NCBI GenBank assembly: GCA_017470985.1
Contig: JAFUXA010000011.1
Coordinates: 1-64,000 of the forward strand
DNA length: 64,000 nt
Origin: Lachnospiraceae bacterium
GTDB taxonomy: Bacteria > Bacillota > Clostridia > Lachnospirales > Lachnospiraceae
Direction: 5' to 3'
In this document: positions 36,171-45,486 of the stretch, piece by piece
How the letters are laid out: every line of letters begins with the position of its first letter
Position numbering within the stretch: position 1 is the stretch's first letter
Notes under the pieces: model-generated
Seen by the model: only the letters and a program-made list of their open reading frames with translations
Database searches by the model: none
What the model was told of the DNA's origin: nothing
Position numbers and translations under genes: made by a program

Positions 36171-37916
36171 ATGAGCTATAAAGACATTTACACACAGTGG
36201 TGTACAGACCCTTATTTTGATGAGGATACCAAAGCTGAGTTAAAGGCTTTGACAGATGAAAAAGAGATAGAGGACAGATTTTACCGTCAGTTGGAGTTTG
36301 GTACTGGAGGACTTCGCGGTGTTATTGGTGCGGGAACAAATCGCATGAATATATACACTGTTCGTCAGGCTACTCAGGGATTGGCTAATTATATTATTTC
36401 ACAGAATGCGCAGGACAAGGGTGTTGCAATTGGATATGATTCTCGTATCATGTCACCAGAGTTTGCAGATGAAGCTGCTCTTTGCCTGAATGCAAATGGA
36501 ATCAAGACATATATTTTCGAGTCGCTTCGTCCAACTCCAGAAGTGTCATTTGCAGTTCGAGAGTTTGGTTGTACAGCAGGTATTATGGTTACTGCAAGTC
36601 ACAACCCTCGTGAATATAACGGATATAAGGTATATTGGGCAGATGGTGCACAGATTACTCCTCCACATGATACAGGGATTCTGGCAGAGGTTGCCAAGAT
36701 TACATCCTTTGATCAGGTGAAGACAATGGACAAGGCTGAGGCAACAGCCGCTGGTTTATACAATGTAATTCCAGAGGATTTTGAGGATAAATATATGGCA
36801 AACCTCAAGGCTCAGTCTATTCATCCAGAGGTTATCAAGGAGATGGCCAAGGATTTCACAATCGTATATACTCCTTTAAATGGTACAGGAAATGTACCTG
36901 TTAGAAGAGTGTTAAAGGAACTTGGATTTGAGAAGGTTCATGTAGTAAAGGAGCAGGAAGCAGCTGATGGTAACTTCCCAACTCTTCCAAATCCTAACCC
37001 AGAGCTTCCACAGGCCTTTGATTTGGCAGTAAAGCTTGCTGGAGAAGTTGATGCAGACATTATCCTGGCAACAGATCCAGATGCTGACAGACTTGGTGTA
37101 TATTGCAAGGCTCCAGCTGGATATGATGGACCTACACAGGGTGGTTATATCTCATTTACAGGAAATATGTCAGGAATGCTTATTGCTGAATATATCTTAA
37201 ATGAGCGTCAGGCTACAAATACAATGCCATCTAATCCAACACTTGTTACTACTATTGTAACAACAGACATGGCAAAGGTTATTTCAGAAGCTCATGGCGT
37301 AGAAGTTATTGAAGTACTTACAGGATTTAAGTACATTGGTGAGCAGATTAAATTATTTGAGCAGGCTGGAAACAAGAATAATAATTATGTATTCGGTCTT
37401 GAGGAGTCATATGGTTGCTTAGCTGGAACTTATGCTAGAGATAAGGATGCAGTAGTTGCAGTTATGATGCTCTGCGAAGTTGCTTCATGGTACAAGAAGC
37501 AGGGTAAGACTCTCTGGGATGCTATGCTTGATATGTATGAGAAATATGGTTACTTCCGTGAGGGTCAGCAGGCTATTACATTAAAGGGTATGGATGGAGC
37601 AGCACAGATTCAGGAAATGATGACAAATGCTCGTAACAACCCACCAAAGCAGCTTGGTTCATACAAGGTTTTGGCAGTTAGAGATTACAAGCTTGATGAG
37701 AGAGTAGATATGGTTACTGGTGAGAAGACTTCAACAGGTCTTCCATCATCAAATGTATTGTATTATGAGCTTGAAAATAATGCTTGGGCTTGTATCCGTC
37801 CTTCAGGAACAGAGCCAAAGATTAAATTCTACTTTGGTGTAAAAGGAACATCTCTTGCAGATTCACAGGCCAAGATGGATGAGGTTAAGAATTCACTTTT
37901 AGAGTTATTCTCATAG
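36171..37916 (+). CDS. Phosphohexomutase (phosphoglucomutase/phosphomannomutase family)
   Basis: 581 residues, the long PgcA-like form. Moves the phosphate between C6 and C1 of hexoses. MVTASHNPREYNGYK holds the phosphoserine loop (Ser about 148), ATDPDADRLG the metal-binding Asp triad, GLEESYG the sugar-binding loop, and RPSGTEPKIKFY the phosphate-binding loop. A GTG at 36132 is possible, but AAAGGA places the start at the ATG 36171 (MSYKDIYTQWCTDPYF, the usual beginning). It lies next to the GDP-mannose genes, which lack a separate phosphomannomutase, so it may supply mannose-1-phosphate as well as glucose-1-phosphate. Confidence 0.94.
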   Translation: MSYKDIYTQWCTDPYFDEDTKAELKALTDEKEIEDRFYRQLEFGTGGLRGVIGAGTNRMNIYTVRQATQGLANYIISQNAQDKGVAIGYDSRIMSPEFADEAALCLNANGIKTYIFESLRPTPEVSFAVREFGCTAGIMVTASHNPREYNGYKVYWADGAQITPPHDTGILAEVAKITSFDQVKTMDKAEATAAGLYNVIPEDFEDKYMANLKAQSIHPEVIKEMAKDFTIVYTPLNGTGNVPVRRVLKELGFEKVHVVKEQEAADGNFPTLPNPNPELPQAFDLAVKLAGEVDADIILATDPDADRLGVYCKAPAGYDGPTQGGYISFTGNMSGMLIAEYILNERQATNTMPSNPTLVTTIVTTDMAKVISEAHGVEVIEVLTGFKYIGEQIKLFEQAGNKNNNYVFGLEESYGCLAGTYARDKDAVVAVMMLCEVASWYKKQGKTLWDAMLDMYEKYGYFREGQQAITLKGMDGAAQIQEMMTNARNNPPKQLGSYKVLAVRDYKLDERVDMVTGEKTSTGLPSSNVLYYELENNAWACIRPSGTEPKIKFYFGVKGTSLADSQAKMDEVKNSLLELFS

Positions 37917-37961
37917 TTTGTATTTAATGTCATAGAACTTATGACAAATAGGTGAAAATAT

Positions 37962-38702
37962 ATGAAAGACTTTTTTAAAAGTACTACAGGGCGACTTCTG
38001 CTAGTAATAGCGGCAGTCGCCGTGGTAGTTGTAATGGTAATTGTATATGCCATTAAGCCGGCAGGAAATAAGGCTGATAAGAAAGATGAAGTTCCTTCGG
38101 ATACGGTTGTGGCAGAGGAGGATTCTCCAGAAGATTTGGTTGCTGGAGGTGAGACTGTAACAGGCGAGTTAACTACAGAAGATCAGCGACTGGCGCAGGT
38201 TATAACTGATAATGCAGAGAATATGGAGTTTAGAATAACTCAGACATACAATGCGACTGATCAGAATTTCTCGGCTACTTATGGCTTCACAGAGGAAATG
38301 TATGATGCTGATGGCACAATTGCCTTAAAGGATGGTGCTGATTCAAATTATAAGATTTCAGCAGATGGAATAGCTCATACATACCTGGATATGCACCAGC
38401 AGGAAATTCTGGATTTCTTCAATATGCAATGTGAGGAATATGCATACAGATATTGCACTACGGGCAAAGAGCAGGGACCATATCTGGATGCCACCGGTTG
38501 GTTTCCAAATCAATTGGAGATAAATATTGGTGGAGAGGTGCACACATTTACAGTAAATGCAGTGGTAGCATCACCTTCCATGAGCGGCAAGATTGACGCC
38601 AAGAATATATTAGTATTCTCATCTAATGTATATCAGGATAAAAAGGAAAATAGATATTATGCTGACGGTGTCAGATTCAGCATTTATGGTACATTGAACT
38701 AG
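37962..38702 (+). CDS. Membrane-anchored protein of unknown function
   Basis: 246 residues, not recognised. Residues about 11-31 are a single hydrophobic helix (LLLVIAAVAVVVVMVIVYAI) preceded by basic residues, so the rest is probably outside. It is followed by a low-complexity acidic linker (about 35-75, DEVPSDTVVAEEDSPEDL) and a compact domain with many aromatic residues and two cysteines (CEEYAYRYC, about 149-157) that could form a disulfide. 45 bases after the mutase and followed by a terminator, so possibly co-transcribed with it. Confidence 0.65.
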   Translation: MKDFFKSTTGRLLLVIAAVAVVVVMVIVYAIKPAGNKADKKDEVPSDTVVAEEDSPEDLVAGGETVTGELTTEDQRLAQVITDNAENMEFRITQTYNATDQNFSATYGFTEEMYDADGTIALKDGADSNYKISADGIAHTYLDMHQQEILDFFNMQCEEYAYRYCTTGKEQGPYLDATGWFPNQLEINIGGEVHTFTVNAVVASPSMSGKIDAKNILVFSSNVYQDKKENRYYADGVRFSIYGTLN

Positions 38703-38730
38703 AATTTGCTTCAAATTAAATAGAATTAAA

Positions 38731-38795
38731 ATAAGCTTCATGACATAAGAAGAATTGATTTAGAAATTCTAATGTCATGAAGCTTTATTATTTTT
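38731..38795. terminator. Bidirectional intrinsic terminator
   Basis: AAGCTTCATGACAT (38734 on) pairs perfectly with ATGTCATGAAGCTT; inner GAATT/AATTC extends it. T-rich on both outer sides. Serves the hypothetical gene (+) and parA-like gene (-). Confidence 0.85.
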
Positions 38796-38803
38796 ACAAA
38801 GTA

Positions 38804-39568
38804 TTATTTGCGTTTTCTGGTTAATTCTTTTACAAAATCCATATAGTCAACCATTGTATTACATTTTGGAGCGTAGTCAATCAGGAGCTTTTGTTTCTCT
38901 TGAGCTTCCTTGGTCTTTACGCACTCGCGAATCTTGGTGGTGAATACCTTGGTTCCCATGTCTTTAGCAATATTTTCCAACTCTTCCAAAACCTGCTTCT
39001 CCAGATTTGAGCGACCATGATATTTTACAAGGAGAAGTCCCGCAATCTTCAGATTTGGATTCTGCCTCTTCTGCACAGCCTTGATTGTGGAATAGAGCTG
39101 GTTCAATCCCTGAACTGAATAAGCATCAGCTGTAACCGGGATTATAACTTCATCAGCAGCAATGAGGCAGTTATAAAGCACAATATTCAGGGAAGGGGCT
39201 GTATCAATGACAATATAATCGTAATCATACTCTTCTTCCAAGGCATCTTTTAATCGGTACATGCCTTCGATATCTCCATCAAGCATTTTCTCAGCTTTGG
39301 CAAGCAGCGGATCTGATGCTACAATATCACCATTTTCCATATGCTGAATAGCTTCCTGGATAGGAATTCTATCTGAATCGATAATCACATCATACAGAGT
39401 TGCCTGATCTTTGATGATGGCTTTGTAAGTGCTTGTACTATTTGATTGAGGATCTGCATCAATCAATAGAGTCTTCTTTTTCTTTCCTAAAATACCAGCC
39501 AGAGCTGTTGCTGTTGTTGTTTTTCCAATGCCGCCCTTCTGGTTGGCTACTACATATACTTTTGACAT
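38804..39568 (-). CDS. ParA/Soj-family ATPase
   Basis: 254 residues. The deviant Walker A KGGIGKTTTA (residues 11-20) and the following LLIDADPQSNSTST and VIDTAPSLNIVLYNCL (Walker B) define a ParA/MinD-type ATPase that dimerises on ATP and usually positions DNA or protein cargo. EVIIPVTADAYSVQGLNQL is also characteristic of Soj. No ParB gene and no parS-like 16-mer was seen nearby; the partner gene is the DUF6465 protein 14 bases upstream. It may be an orphan positioning ATPase rather than the chromosomal Soj. Confidence 0.92.
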   Translation of the reverse strand: MSKVYVVANQKGGIGKTTTATALAGILGKKKKTLLIDADPQSNSTSTYKAIIKDQATLYDVIIDSDRIPIQEAIQHMENGDIVASDPLLAKAEKMLDGDIEGMYRLKDALEEEYDYDYIVIDTAPSLNIVLYNCLIAADEVIIPVTADAYSVQGLNQLYSTIKAVQKRQNPNLKIAGLLLVKYHGRSNLEKQVLEELENIAKDMGTKVFTTKIRECVKTKEAQEKQKLLIDYAPKCNTMVDYMDFVKELTRKRK

Positions 39569-39582
39569 AATTCTCCCCTTTA

Positions 39583-39837
39583 TTAAAATGCTACTTTGCC
39601 GCTGAATTCTTTGTTGATTACATAATATACGGTGCCTTCTTCAGGTTTGACATAGATGTCAACCTCATTCATGTCCTCGTCGTTTACGCCCTGAGATAAT
39701 GCGTCTCTTTTTATCATCTGTAAAATATTTTCCTCGGAACGCTCTCTTCCGGCATATTGGATTGTTATATTTTTCTTTGCTGTTGCGAATCCGCCGATTA
39801 ATCCGTTAGCCCGATCTACGCTACATTTTCTAGCCAT
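39583..39837 (-). CDS. DUF6465-type small protein
   Basis: 84 residues. The C-terminal half reads VDIYVKPEEGTVYYVINKEF and then SGKVAF, the pattern I associate with DUF6465. N-terminus basic with ITIQYAGRERSEENILQM. No helix long enough for a membrane anchor. GGAGGAGAAATT precedes the ATG. In an operon with the ParA-like ATPase, so it may be its adaptor or a nucleoid-associated regulator; that is inference. Confidence 0.75.
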   Translation of the reverse strand: MARKCSVDRANGLIGGFATAKKNITIQYAGRERSEENILQMIKRDALSQGVNDEDMNEVDIYVKPEEGTVYYVINKEFSGKVAF

Positions 39838-39853
39838 AATTTCTCCTCCCTCT

Positions 39854-39870
39854 TGTGTATGTAATACACA
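39854..39870. promoter_or_regulatory. Palindromic operator-like site in the DUF6465-parA leader
   Basis: Perfect dyad TGTGTAT-GTA-ATACACA, starting about 17 bases before the DUF6465 start and just downstream of the predicted promoter start point. A bound repressor would block early transcription. Confidence 0.5.
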
Positions 39871-39882
39871 CCATATGACGAT

Positions 39883-39910
39883 ATTTTACCACAATAAAGT
39901 GATAAATCAA
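39883..39910 (-). promoter_or_regulatory. Sigma-A promoter of the DUF6465-parA operon
   Basis: Minus strand TTGATT (complement of 39905-39910), 16-base spacer, TAAAAT (complement of 39883-39888). Start near 39876. Confidence 0.6.
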
Positions 39911-40087
39911 AATTTATCTGAAAAATGGTAATTGTAATAGGATATTGCGTTTTCAGAGTGGTCTCTTGGGTGGTAAAACTGGCGCTGTTGTGATAAAATT
40001 TCTATCAGGTGTAAGTGTCTAGATTTTTAAGAAAAGGCATACGATTAGATGCTTGCAAGGAGATATAAGTATGTCAAAGAGGTAGAA

Positions 40088-41044
40088 ATGGATAAGAAAT
40101 TATTAACACTTGTTGTTCCTTCATATAATGAGGAGGAAGCGATTCCTTTGTTTTATGAAGAAGCATTGAGAGTTGAGAAGGAACTGACAGACATAGATAT
40201 TGAATATCTGTTTGTAGATGATGGTTCTAGAGATGAAACCATGAGAGTGGTAAAGGAATTAAATGCCAGGGATCCTAGAGTACACTATGTATCATTTTCT
40301 AGAAACTTCGGCAAGGAAGCTGCCATATATGCAGGCTTGGAAAATGCAGCCGGTGATTATGTGGCCATATTGGATGCGGATTTACAGGATCCACCATCAC
40401 TTCTTCCAGAGATGCTTGAGGCTGTGGAAAAAGAGGGCTACGATTGTGTAGGTTCCCGTCGTGTTACAAGAAAGGGTGAACCACCAATCAGATCATTCTT
40501 TGCCAGATGTTTCTATAAGTTAATGGGCAAGATTTCATCATCAGAGGTTGTAGATGGGGCCAGAGACTTCCAGCTTATGAACCGCAAGGTGGTAAATGCC
40601 ATACTTGCAATGGGTGAGTACAACCGTTTCTCCAAAGGTATCTTTGGATGGGTTGGCTTTAAGAAGAAGTGGTTGGAATATGAAAATGTGGAGAGAGCTG
40701 CCGGAGAGACTAAGTGGTCTTTCTGGAAATTGTTTGTATATGCTTTGGATGGAATAGTAGCATTTTCAACAGCACCACTTGTTATTGCATCTTTTATGGG
40801 TATGCTGTTTTGCCTGATAGCATTTATTGCAATTATATTTATTATTATTAAAACAGTTATATTTGGAGATCCAACATCAGGATGGCCATCTATGGTATGT
40901 ATCATTATGATGGTAAGTGGTATTCAGCTTTTGTGTATCGGTATTTTGGGACAATATTTGGCCAAGACATATCTTGAGACCAAGAAGAGACCGTTATATC
41001 TGGTTGAGGAAGCAGTATTGGCAAAGGATAAAGATATAAAATAA
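40088..41044 (+). CDS. GtrB/DPM-type polyprenyl-phosphate glycosyltransferase with two C-terminal helices
   Basis: 318 residues. Transfers glucose, mannose or similar to polyprenyl phosphate. LLTLVVPSYNEEEAIPLFYE, VDDGSRDET, VSFSRNFGKEAAIYAGL, AILDADLQDPP (DxD) and SRRVTRKGEPPIRSFFARCFYKLM are classical for the GtrB/CsbB/YkcC group, and two helices at about 228-290 anchor it. GARDFQLMNR is the late conserved loop. The ATG at 40049 lacks a ribosome-binding site; AAGAGG at 40077-40082 supports 40088. It is the second such enzyme in the window and has no adjacent GtrA. Confidence 0.93.
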   Translation: MDKKLLTLVVPSYNEEEAIPLFYEEALRVEKELTDIDIEYLFVDDGSRDETMRVVKELNARDPRVHYVSFSRNFGKEAAIYAGLENAAGDYVAILDADLQDPPSLLPEMLEAVEKEGYDCVGSRRVTRKGEPPIRSFFARCFYKLMGKISSSEVVDGARDFQLMNRKVVNAILAMGEYNRFSKGIFGWVGFKKKWLEYENVERAAGETKWSFWKLFVYALDGIVAFSTAPLVIASFMGMLFCLIAFIAIIFIIIKTVIFGDPTSGWPSMVCIIMMVSGIQLLCIGILGQYLAKTYLETKKRPLYLVEEAVLAKDKDIK

Positions 41045-41086
41045 TTCTTGTATAAGCATTAACATTTTTAAGGGGAAGGTGATAGC

Positions 41087-42427
41087 GTGAAAATCTTTGA
41101 GAATTTTGACGAATTAACAGAGAAGGCAAAAGAGTTAGAGAAATTTATGGGTCATCGTATAGAGGACTTGGAAGGCAAGGCTGTGGCAGCTGCGGGAGTT
41201 GTGAAGGATAAAGCGTCTTCCATAGACTTAAGTACAGTGGATTTACACGAGACCATTGGAGATGGATTTAATCATTCTGATATTTTGAGAGATGAATTTA
41301 TGCTACATGGCGGTCTGGCTGAACAGGGATATGACTGGTGGTGGCATTCATTTACCGGACATAATGAAAAGACAGGAGAAGAGAAAGCTTTCTTCGTGGA
41401 GTTTTTTACAATAAATCCAGCCCTTGGAGGACCTGATCCTGTATTTGGACAGCTCCCTGAGAATCAACAGAAGGGAATTAAGCCAAGCTATATGATGGTA
41501 AAGGTTGGTGCCTGGGGCAAGGACCATGTGCAGTTGCATCGCTTCTTCGGTTGGGATGATGTGACAGTGAGACAGGATGCGCCATATCTTATAAGTGCAG
41601 ACAACTGTTTCTGCTCAGAGACAAGAACTATGGGTATGGTAAATGTATCTGAGGAAGATGCCACAAATCATCCGGAATATATGTCTGATGCAGGCAAGAT
41701 GTTCTGGGATTTAAAGATTGATAAGCAGGTGGCCTTCAATGTGGGATATGGTGCAGGAACTCCACTTCGTGATGCTGAAGCTTTTGAGATGTTCTGGCAC
41801 GCAGAGGGTATGAAGACTGCATACGAAGGCAAGGTAATACTCAATGGAGAGACCTATATTGTAAATCGAGAAGATTCTTATGGCTATGCTGACAAGAACT
41901 GGGGTAAAGACTTCACAAGCCCATGGGTATGGTTGTCATCAAATAATTTGACAAGTAAGCTTACAGGAGCCAAGCTTGAGAATTCTGTATTTGATATAGG
42001 CGGCGGCAAACCAAAGGTTGGTAGATTTGCATTGGAAGGAAAACTCTTGAGTGCTATGTGGTACGAGGGAGAGCCTTATGAATTTAACTTCTCCAAGGTG
42101 TGGACTCTCACCAAGACGAAGTTTAAATGCAAGGAGAGTGATACTGAACTTCGATGGAAAATTATTCAGGAGACTCCGACTGCCAAGATGTATACTGATA
42201 TCCGATGCAAGAAGGAAGATATGCTTCTGGTAAATTATGAGGCGCCGGATGGAGTTAAGCGTCATAACAGACTGTGGAATGGCGGTAATGGATATGGAAC
42301 TATCACATTGTACAGAAAGACTTTGAAATTCAAGAATCCTGATTCCAAGAAACCAAAGTGGGAATGGGAATTAGTAGATGAGATTGAAGTGAGAAATGCA
42401 GGTTGTGAGTACGGTGAATATTGCTAG
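41087..42427 (+). CDS. Tocopherol-cyclase-like (lipocalin-type) protein
   Basis: 446 residues, GTG start with AAGGGGAAGGTG upstream. The region DSYGYADKNWGKDFTSPWVWLSSN (about 264-287, shown in part) with Y-A-D-K-N-W-G and P-x-x-W-x-W is the signature of the tocopherol cyclase / AttH-CrtC beta-barrel group. The N-terminal 60 residues are an amphipathic helical part (FDELTEKAKELEKFM) not typical of that fold. The organism type makes no tocopherol, so another hydrophobic substrate is likely. It stands alone between the GT2 and phosphofructokinase genes. Confidence 0.7.
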   Translation: MKIFENFDELTEKAKELEKFMGHRIEDLEGKAVAAAGVVKDKASSIDLSTVDLHETIGDGFNHSDILRDEFMLHGGLAEQGYDWWWHSFTGHNEKTGEEKAFFVEFFTINPALGGPDPVFGQLPENQQKGIKPSYMMVKVGAWGKDHVQLHRFFGWDDVTVRQDAPYLISADNCFCSETRTMGMVNVSEEDATNHPEYMSDAGKMFWDLKIDKQVAFNVGYGAGTPLRDAEAFEMFWHAEGMKTAYEGKVILNGETYIVNREDSYGYADKNWGKDFTSPWVWLSSNNLTSKLTGAKLENSVFDIGGGKPKVGRFALEGKLLSAMWYEGEPYEFNFSKVWTLTKTKFKCKESDTELRWKIIQETPTAKMYTDIRCKKEDMLLVNYEAPDGVKRHNRLWNGGNGYGTITLYRKTLKFKNPDSKKPKWEWELVDEIEVRNAGCEYGEYC

Positions 42428-42455
42428 GAATGTTATCAGTGAAGGGAGAAGACTT

Positions 42456-43526
42456 ATGAAAATCGGAATGCTTACAAGTGGTGGAGATTGTCAGGCTTTG
42501 AATGCTACAATGCGTGGTGTGGTAAAGGGACTGAGTAATAACATAGATGATTTGGAAATCTATGGTTTCTATGATGGTTATAAAGGATTGATTTATGGTA
42601 ATTACAGATTGCTTGAGAGCAAAGATTTCTCAGGAATTCTGACTGTTGGTGGAACTATTTTAGGAACATCAAGACAGCCATTTAAACTTATGAGGGAACC
42701 TGATGAAAATGGTCTCGACAAAGTTGAGGCTATGAAGAATACATATTATAAGTTGAATCTGGATTGCCTGGTTATTCTGGGAGGAAATGGAACTCAAAAG
42801 ACTGCAAACCTTCTTCGTGAGGAAGGGTTAAATGTAATCCATCTACCAAAGACAATTGACAATGATATCTATGGAACAGATGTGACTTTCGGTTTCCAGA
42901 GTGCTGTAAATATTGCCTGTGAGGCAATTGATTGTATTCATACTACTGCAGCATCTCATAACAGAGTATTTATCGTAGAAGTTATGGGACACAAGGTAGG
43001 ATGGTTGACACTGTATGCCGGAGTTGCATCGGGAGCAGATATTATTTTGCTTCCAGAGATTCCTTATGATATGGACAAAATCATAGATGCTATTGAGAAG
43101 CGTCATAAAGCCGGCAAGGGATTTACTATCCTTGCAGTGGCAGAGGGAGCAATTTCCAAGGAAGATGCTGCTCTTAGCAAGAAGGAATTGAAGAAAAAGA
43201 GAGCGGAATCGAAATACCCTTCGGTATCATATGAGATTGCTGCTCGTATCACAGAAAAGACAGGTTCAGAAGTCAGAGTGGCAGTACCTGGTCACACACA
43301 AAGAGGTGGAAGCCCATGCCCATATGATAGAGTGTTATGTACCAGACTTGGCTCGGCAGCAGCCAGAGCTATTATGGATGGGGATTATGGCAACATGATT
43401 GCCATGATAAATGGAGAGACCAAGCGAGTGCCACTTGAGGATGTGGCAGGTAAGCTCAAGACGGTGGATCCGAATTGTAAAATGATAAAGGAAGCGAAGA
43501 CCATAGGTATAAGCTTCGGAGACTAA
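42456..43526 (+). CDS. pfkA: 6-phosphofructokinase family enzyme
   Basis: 356 residues. Phosphorylates fructose-6-phosphate. IGMLTSGGDCQALNATMRG (the usual GGDxPGxNAxxR is altered to GGDCQALNATMR), LGGNGTQKTA (Gly-Thr after GGN, the ATP-type position rather than the GGDDT of PPi enzymes), PKTIDNDIYGTD with catalytic TIDND, EVMGHKVGWL, and GHTQRGGSPCPYDR. Fits the ATP-dependent or mixed 'long' clade of the family. The frame is open from 42396, but GAAGGGAG supports the ATG at 42456, where the fold begins. Confidence 0.92.
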   Translation: MKIGMLTSGGDCQALNATMRGVVKGLSNNIDDLEIYGFYDGYKGLIYGNYRLLESKDFSGILTVGGTILGTSRQPFKLMREPDENGLDKVEAMKNTYYKLNLDCLVILGGNGTQKTANLLREEGLNVIHLPKTIDNDIYGTDVTFGFQSAVNIACEAIDCIHTTAASHNRVFIVEVMGHKVGWLTLYAGVASGADIILLPEIPYDMDKIIDAIEKRHKAGKGFTILAVAEGAISKEDAALSKKELKKKRAESKYPSVSYEIAARITEKTGSEVRVAVPGHTQRGGSPCPYDRVLCTRLGSAAARAIMDGDYGNMIAMINGETKRVPLEDVAGKLKTVDPNCKMIKEAKTIGISFGD

Positions 43527-43544
43527 TAGATTTGAGGTAGAAGT

Positions 43545-45137
43545 ATGTCATATATGGCATTATATCGTAAGTTTCGACCACAAAACTTCGATGACGTAAA
43601 AGGGCAGGATCATATTGTAACTGCCTTACAAAATCAAATAAAGGCAGATAGATTAGGTCATGCATATCTATTTACCGGCACTAGAGGAACTGGAAAAACA
43701 ACAGTGGCCAAGATACTGGCCAAGGCTGTCAATTGTGAGAATCCTGTAAATGGAAGTCCTTGTAATTGTTGTCCTAGTTGCCAGAGGATAAATGAAGGCA
43801 CCAGCATGAATGTCTTTGAAATTGATGCGGCATCTAATAACGGTGTGCAAAATATTCGAGATATAATAGATGAGGTGGCTTACGCTCCTACTGAGGGCAG
43901 ATACAAGGTATATATAATCGATGAGGTTCATATGCTTTCTACAGGAGCATTTAATGCAATGCTTAAAACTCTTGAGGAACCACCAGAGTATGTTATATTT
44001 ATACTTGCTACAACAGAGGTTCACAAGATTCCTATTACAATCTTATCTCGTTGTCAGAGATATGATTTTAGACGAATATCCATTGACACTATTGCAGATA
44101 GATTGAAGGAACTTATGGACAAGGAAAATGTGCCAGTTGAGGACAAGGCCCTGAGATATGTAGCCAAAGCCGGAGATGGCTCCATGCGTGATTCACTTAG
44201 TTTGCTGGATCAGTGTATAGCTTTCTATCTGGGAGAGGAACTGACATATGACAAGGTTCTCACAGTTCTTGGTGCTGTAGACAATGATATTTTCAGTAAG
44301 CTTCTGAGAACATTGTACAATCGTGATGTGACAGGCGCCATTGCCCAATTGGAGGAAATGGTTACTCAGGGTAGGGATTTACATCAGTTTGTTGTTGATT
44401 TCACATGGTATATGAGAAATCTGCTTCTTGTGAAATCTGATTCCAATATGGAAGATGTATTAGAAGTTACAAGTGAACAGATGTCTGCTTTGAGAGAAGA
44501 AGCTGAGATGATGGATGATGTTATGCTTATGAGATTTATTCGTGAGTTTTCAGAACTGTCAAATCAGATTAAGTATTCATCCCAGAAGAGAGTGCTTATA
44601 GAAATTGCGCTGGTTAAGCTTTGCCGTCCTGAGATGGAGCAGGATAACGAGGCTTTGATTGATAGAATTAATGCTGTTGAAACCAAAATAGAACAGGGTT
44701 TTAGGGCGGCACCGGTTAACACTTCCGTACCTGGTGCCCAGCAGAAAGCTGTCAAGGTGGAGAAGGAACCTCTGCCGGAGGCTTTGCCAGAGGAAGTGGA
44801 GGCCTTGCTTGGTAAATGGAAACAGGTGGTAGCTGCTTGTGGAGGAATGCTGAAGACTGTCCTCAAGGATGAAGGCACCATGGTTACCTATGAAGGGGGC
44901 AAGGTGAAAATTGTAGTAGATGAAATACCGGGTACCAAGTCAGTAAATGCTGATATTCTGAAGGAAGGAATGTGGATGGATGAATTACATCACATTATCG
45001 AGGAGCTGACAGGTAAGCATGTAGATATTATTTTGGAAAATAATGATACCGGTATGCCAGGTAAGAAACTGCATACAGATGCAGTAGAAGAATTTGCCAA
45101 GAGAGCAAATCTAGAAATAGAAACGGAGGATTTTTAA
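43545..45137 (+). CDS. dnaX: DNA polymerase III subunit gamma/tau
   Basis: 530 residues; clamp-loader ATPase. YRKFRPQNFDDVKGQDHI, Walker A GTRGTGKTTVAKI (about 44-56), four-cysteine zinc module CENPVNGSPCNCCPSC (about 65-80), EIDAASNNGV, Walker B IIDEVHMLS, sensor 1 ILATTE, and arginine finger SRCQRYDFRRI. The C-terminal 150 residues (tau part) are variable and acidic. First gene of the conserved dnaX-ybaB-recR cluster. ATG 18 bases after pfk. Confidence 0.97.
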   Translation: MSYMALYRKFRPQNFDDVKGQDHIVTALQNQIKADRLGHAYLFTGTRGTGKTTVAKILAKAVNCENPVNGSPCNCCPSCQRINEGTSMNVFEIDAASNNGVQNIRDIIDEVAYAPTEGRYKVYIIDEVHMLSTGAFNAMLKTLEEPPEYVIFILATTEVHKIPITILSRCQRYDFRRISIDTIADRLKELMDKENVPVEDKALRYVAKAGDGSMRDSLSLLDQCIAFYLGEELTYDKVLTVLGAVDNDIFSKLLRTLYNRDVTGAIAQLEEMVTQGRDLHQFVVDFTWYMRNLLLVKSDSNMEDVLEVTSEQMSALREEAEMMDDVMLMRFIREFSELSNQIKYSSQKRVLIEIALVKLCRPEMEQDNEALIDRINAVETKIEQGFRAAPVNTSVPGAQQKAVKVEKEPLPEALPEEVEALLGKWKQVVAACGGMLKTVLKDEGTMVTYEGGKVKIVVDEIPGTKSVNADILKEGMWMDELHHIIEELTGKHVDIILENNDTGMPGKKLHTDAVEEFAKRANLEIETEDF

Positions 45138-45140
45138 AAA

Positions 45141-45485
45141 ATGGCAAAAAGAGGTGGATTCCCAGGAGGCGGAATGGGAAATATGAATAATTTAATGAAG
45201 CAGGCTCAGAAGATGCAGCGTCAGATGGAGCAGGCACAGGCTGCTTTGGAGACAGAGGAAGTAACAGCTGCAGCAGGCGGCGGTGCAGTAGAAGTTACTG
45301 TATCCGGTAAGAAGGAAGTAACCAAGGTTCATATTGATCCAGAGGTTGTTGATTCTGATGATGTTGAGATGCTTGAGGATTTGATTATGGCTGCAACAAA
45401 TGAGGCTTTGAGAGAGATTGAAGCCAAGGCACAGTCTAGCATGTCAGCAATTACAGGTGGATTTGGCGGAGGTATGCCTTTCTAA
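45141..45485 (+). CDS. YbaB/EbfC nucleoid-associated protein
   Basis: 114 residues, dimeric DNA-binding protein. Start [20 protein letters not shown] with [20 protein letters not shown] is the standard opening, followed by [20 protein letters not shown] and a glycine-rich tail. Between dnaX and recR, the usual order. Confidence 0.97.
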   Translation: MAKRGGFPGGGMGNMNNLMKQAQKMQRQMEQAQAALETEEVTAAAGGGAVEVTVSGKKEVTKVHIDPEVVDSDDVEMLEDLIMAATNEALREIEAKAQSSMSAITGGFGGGMPF

Positions 45486-45486
45486 G

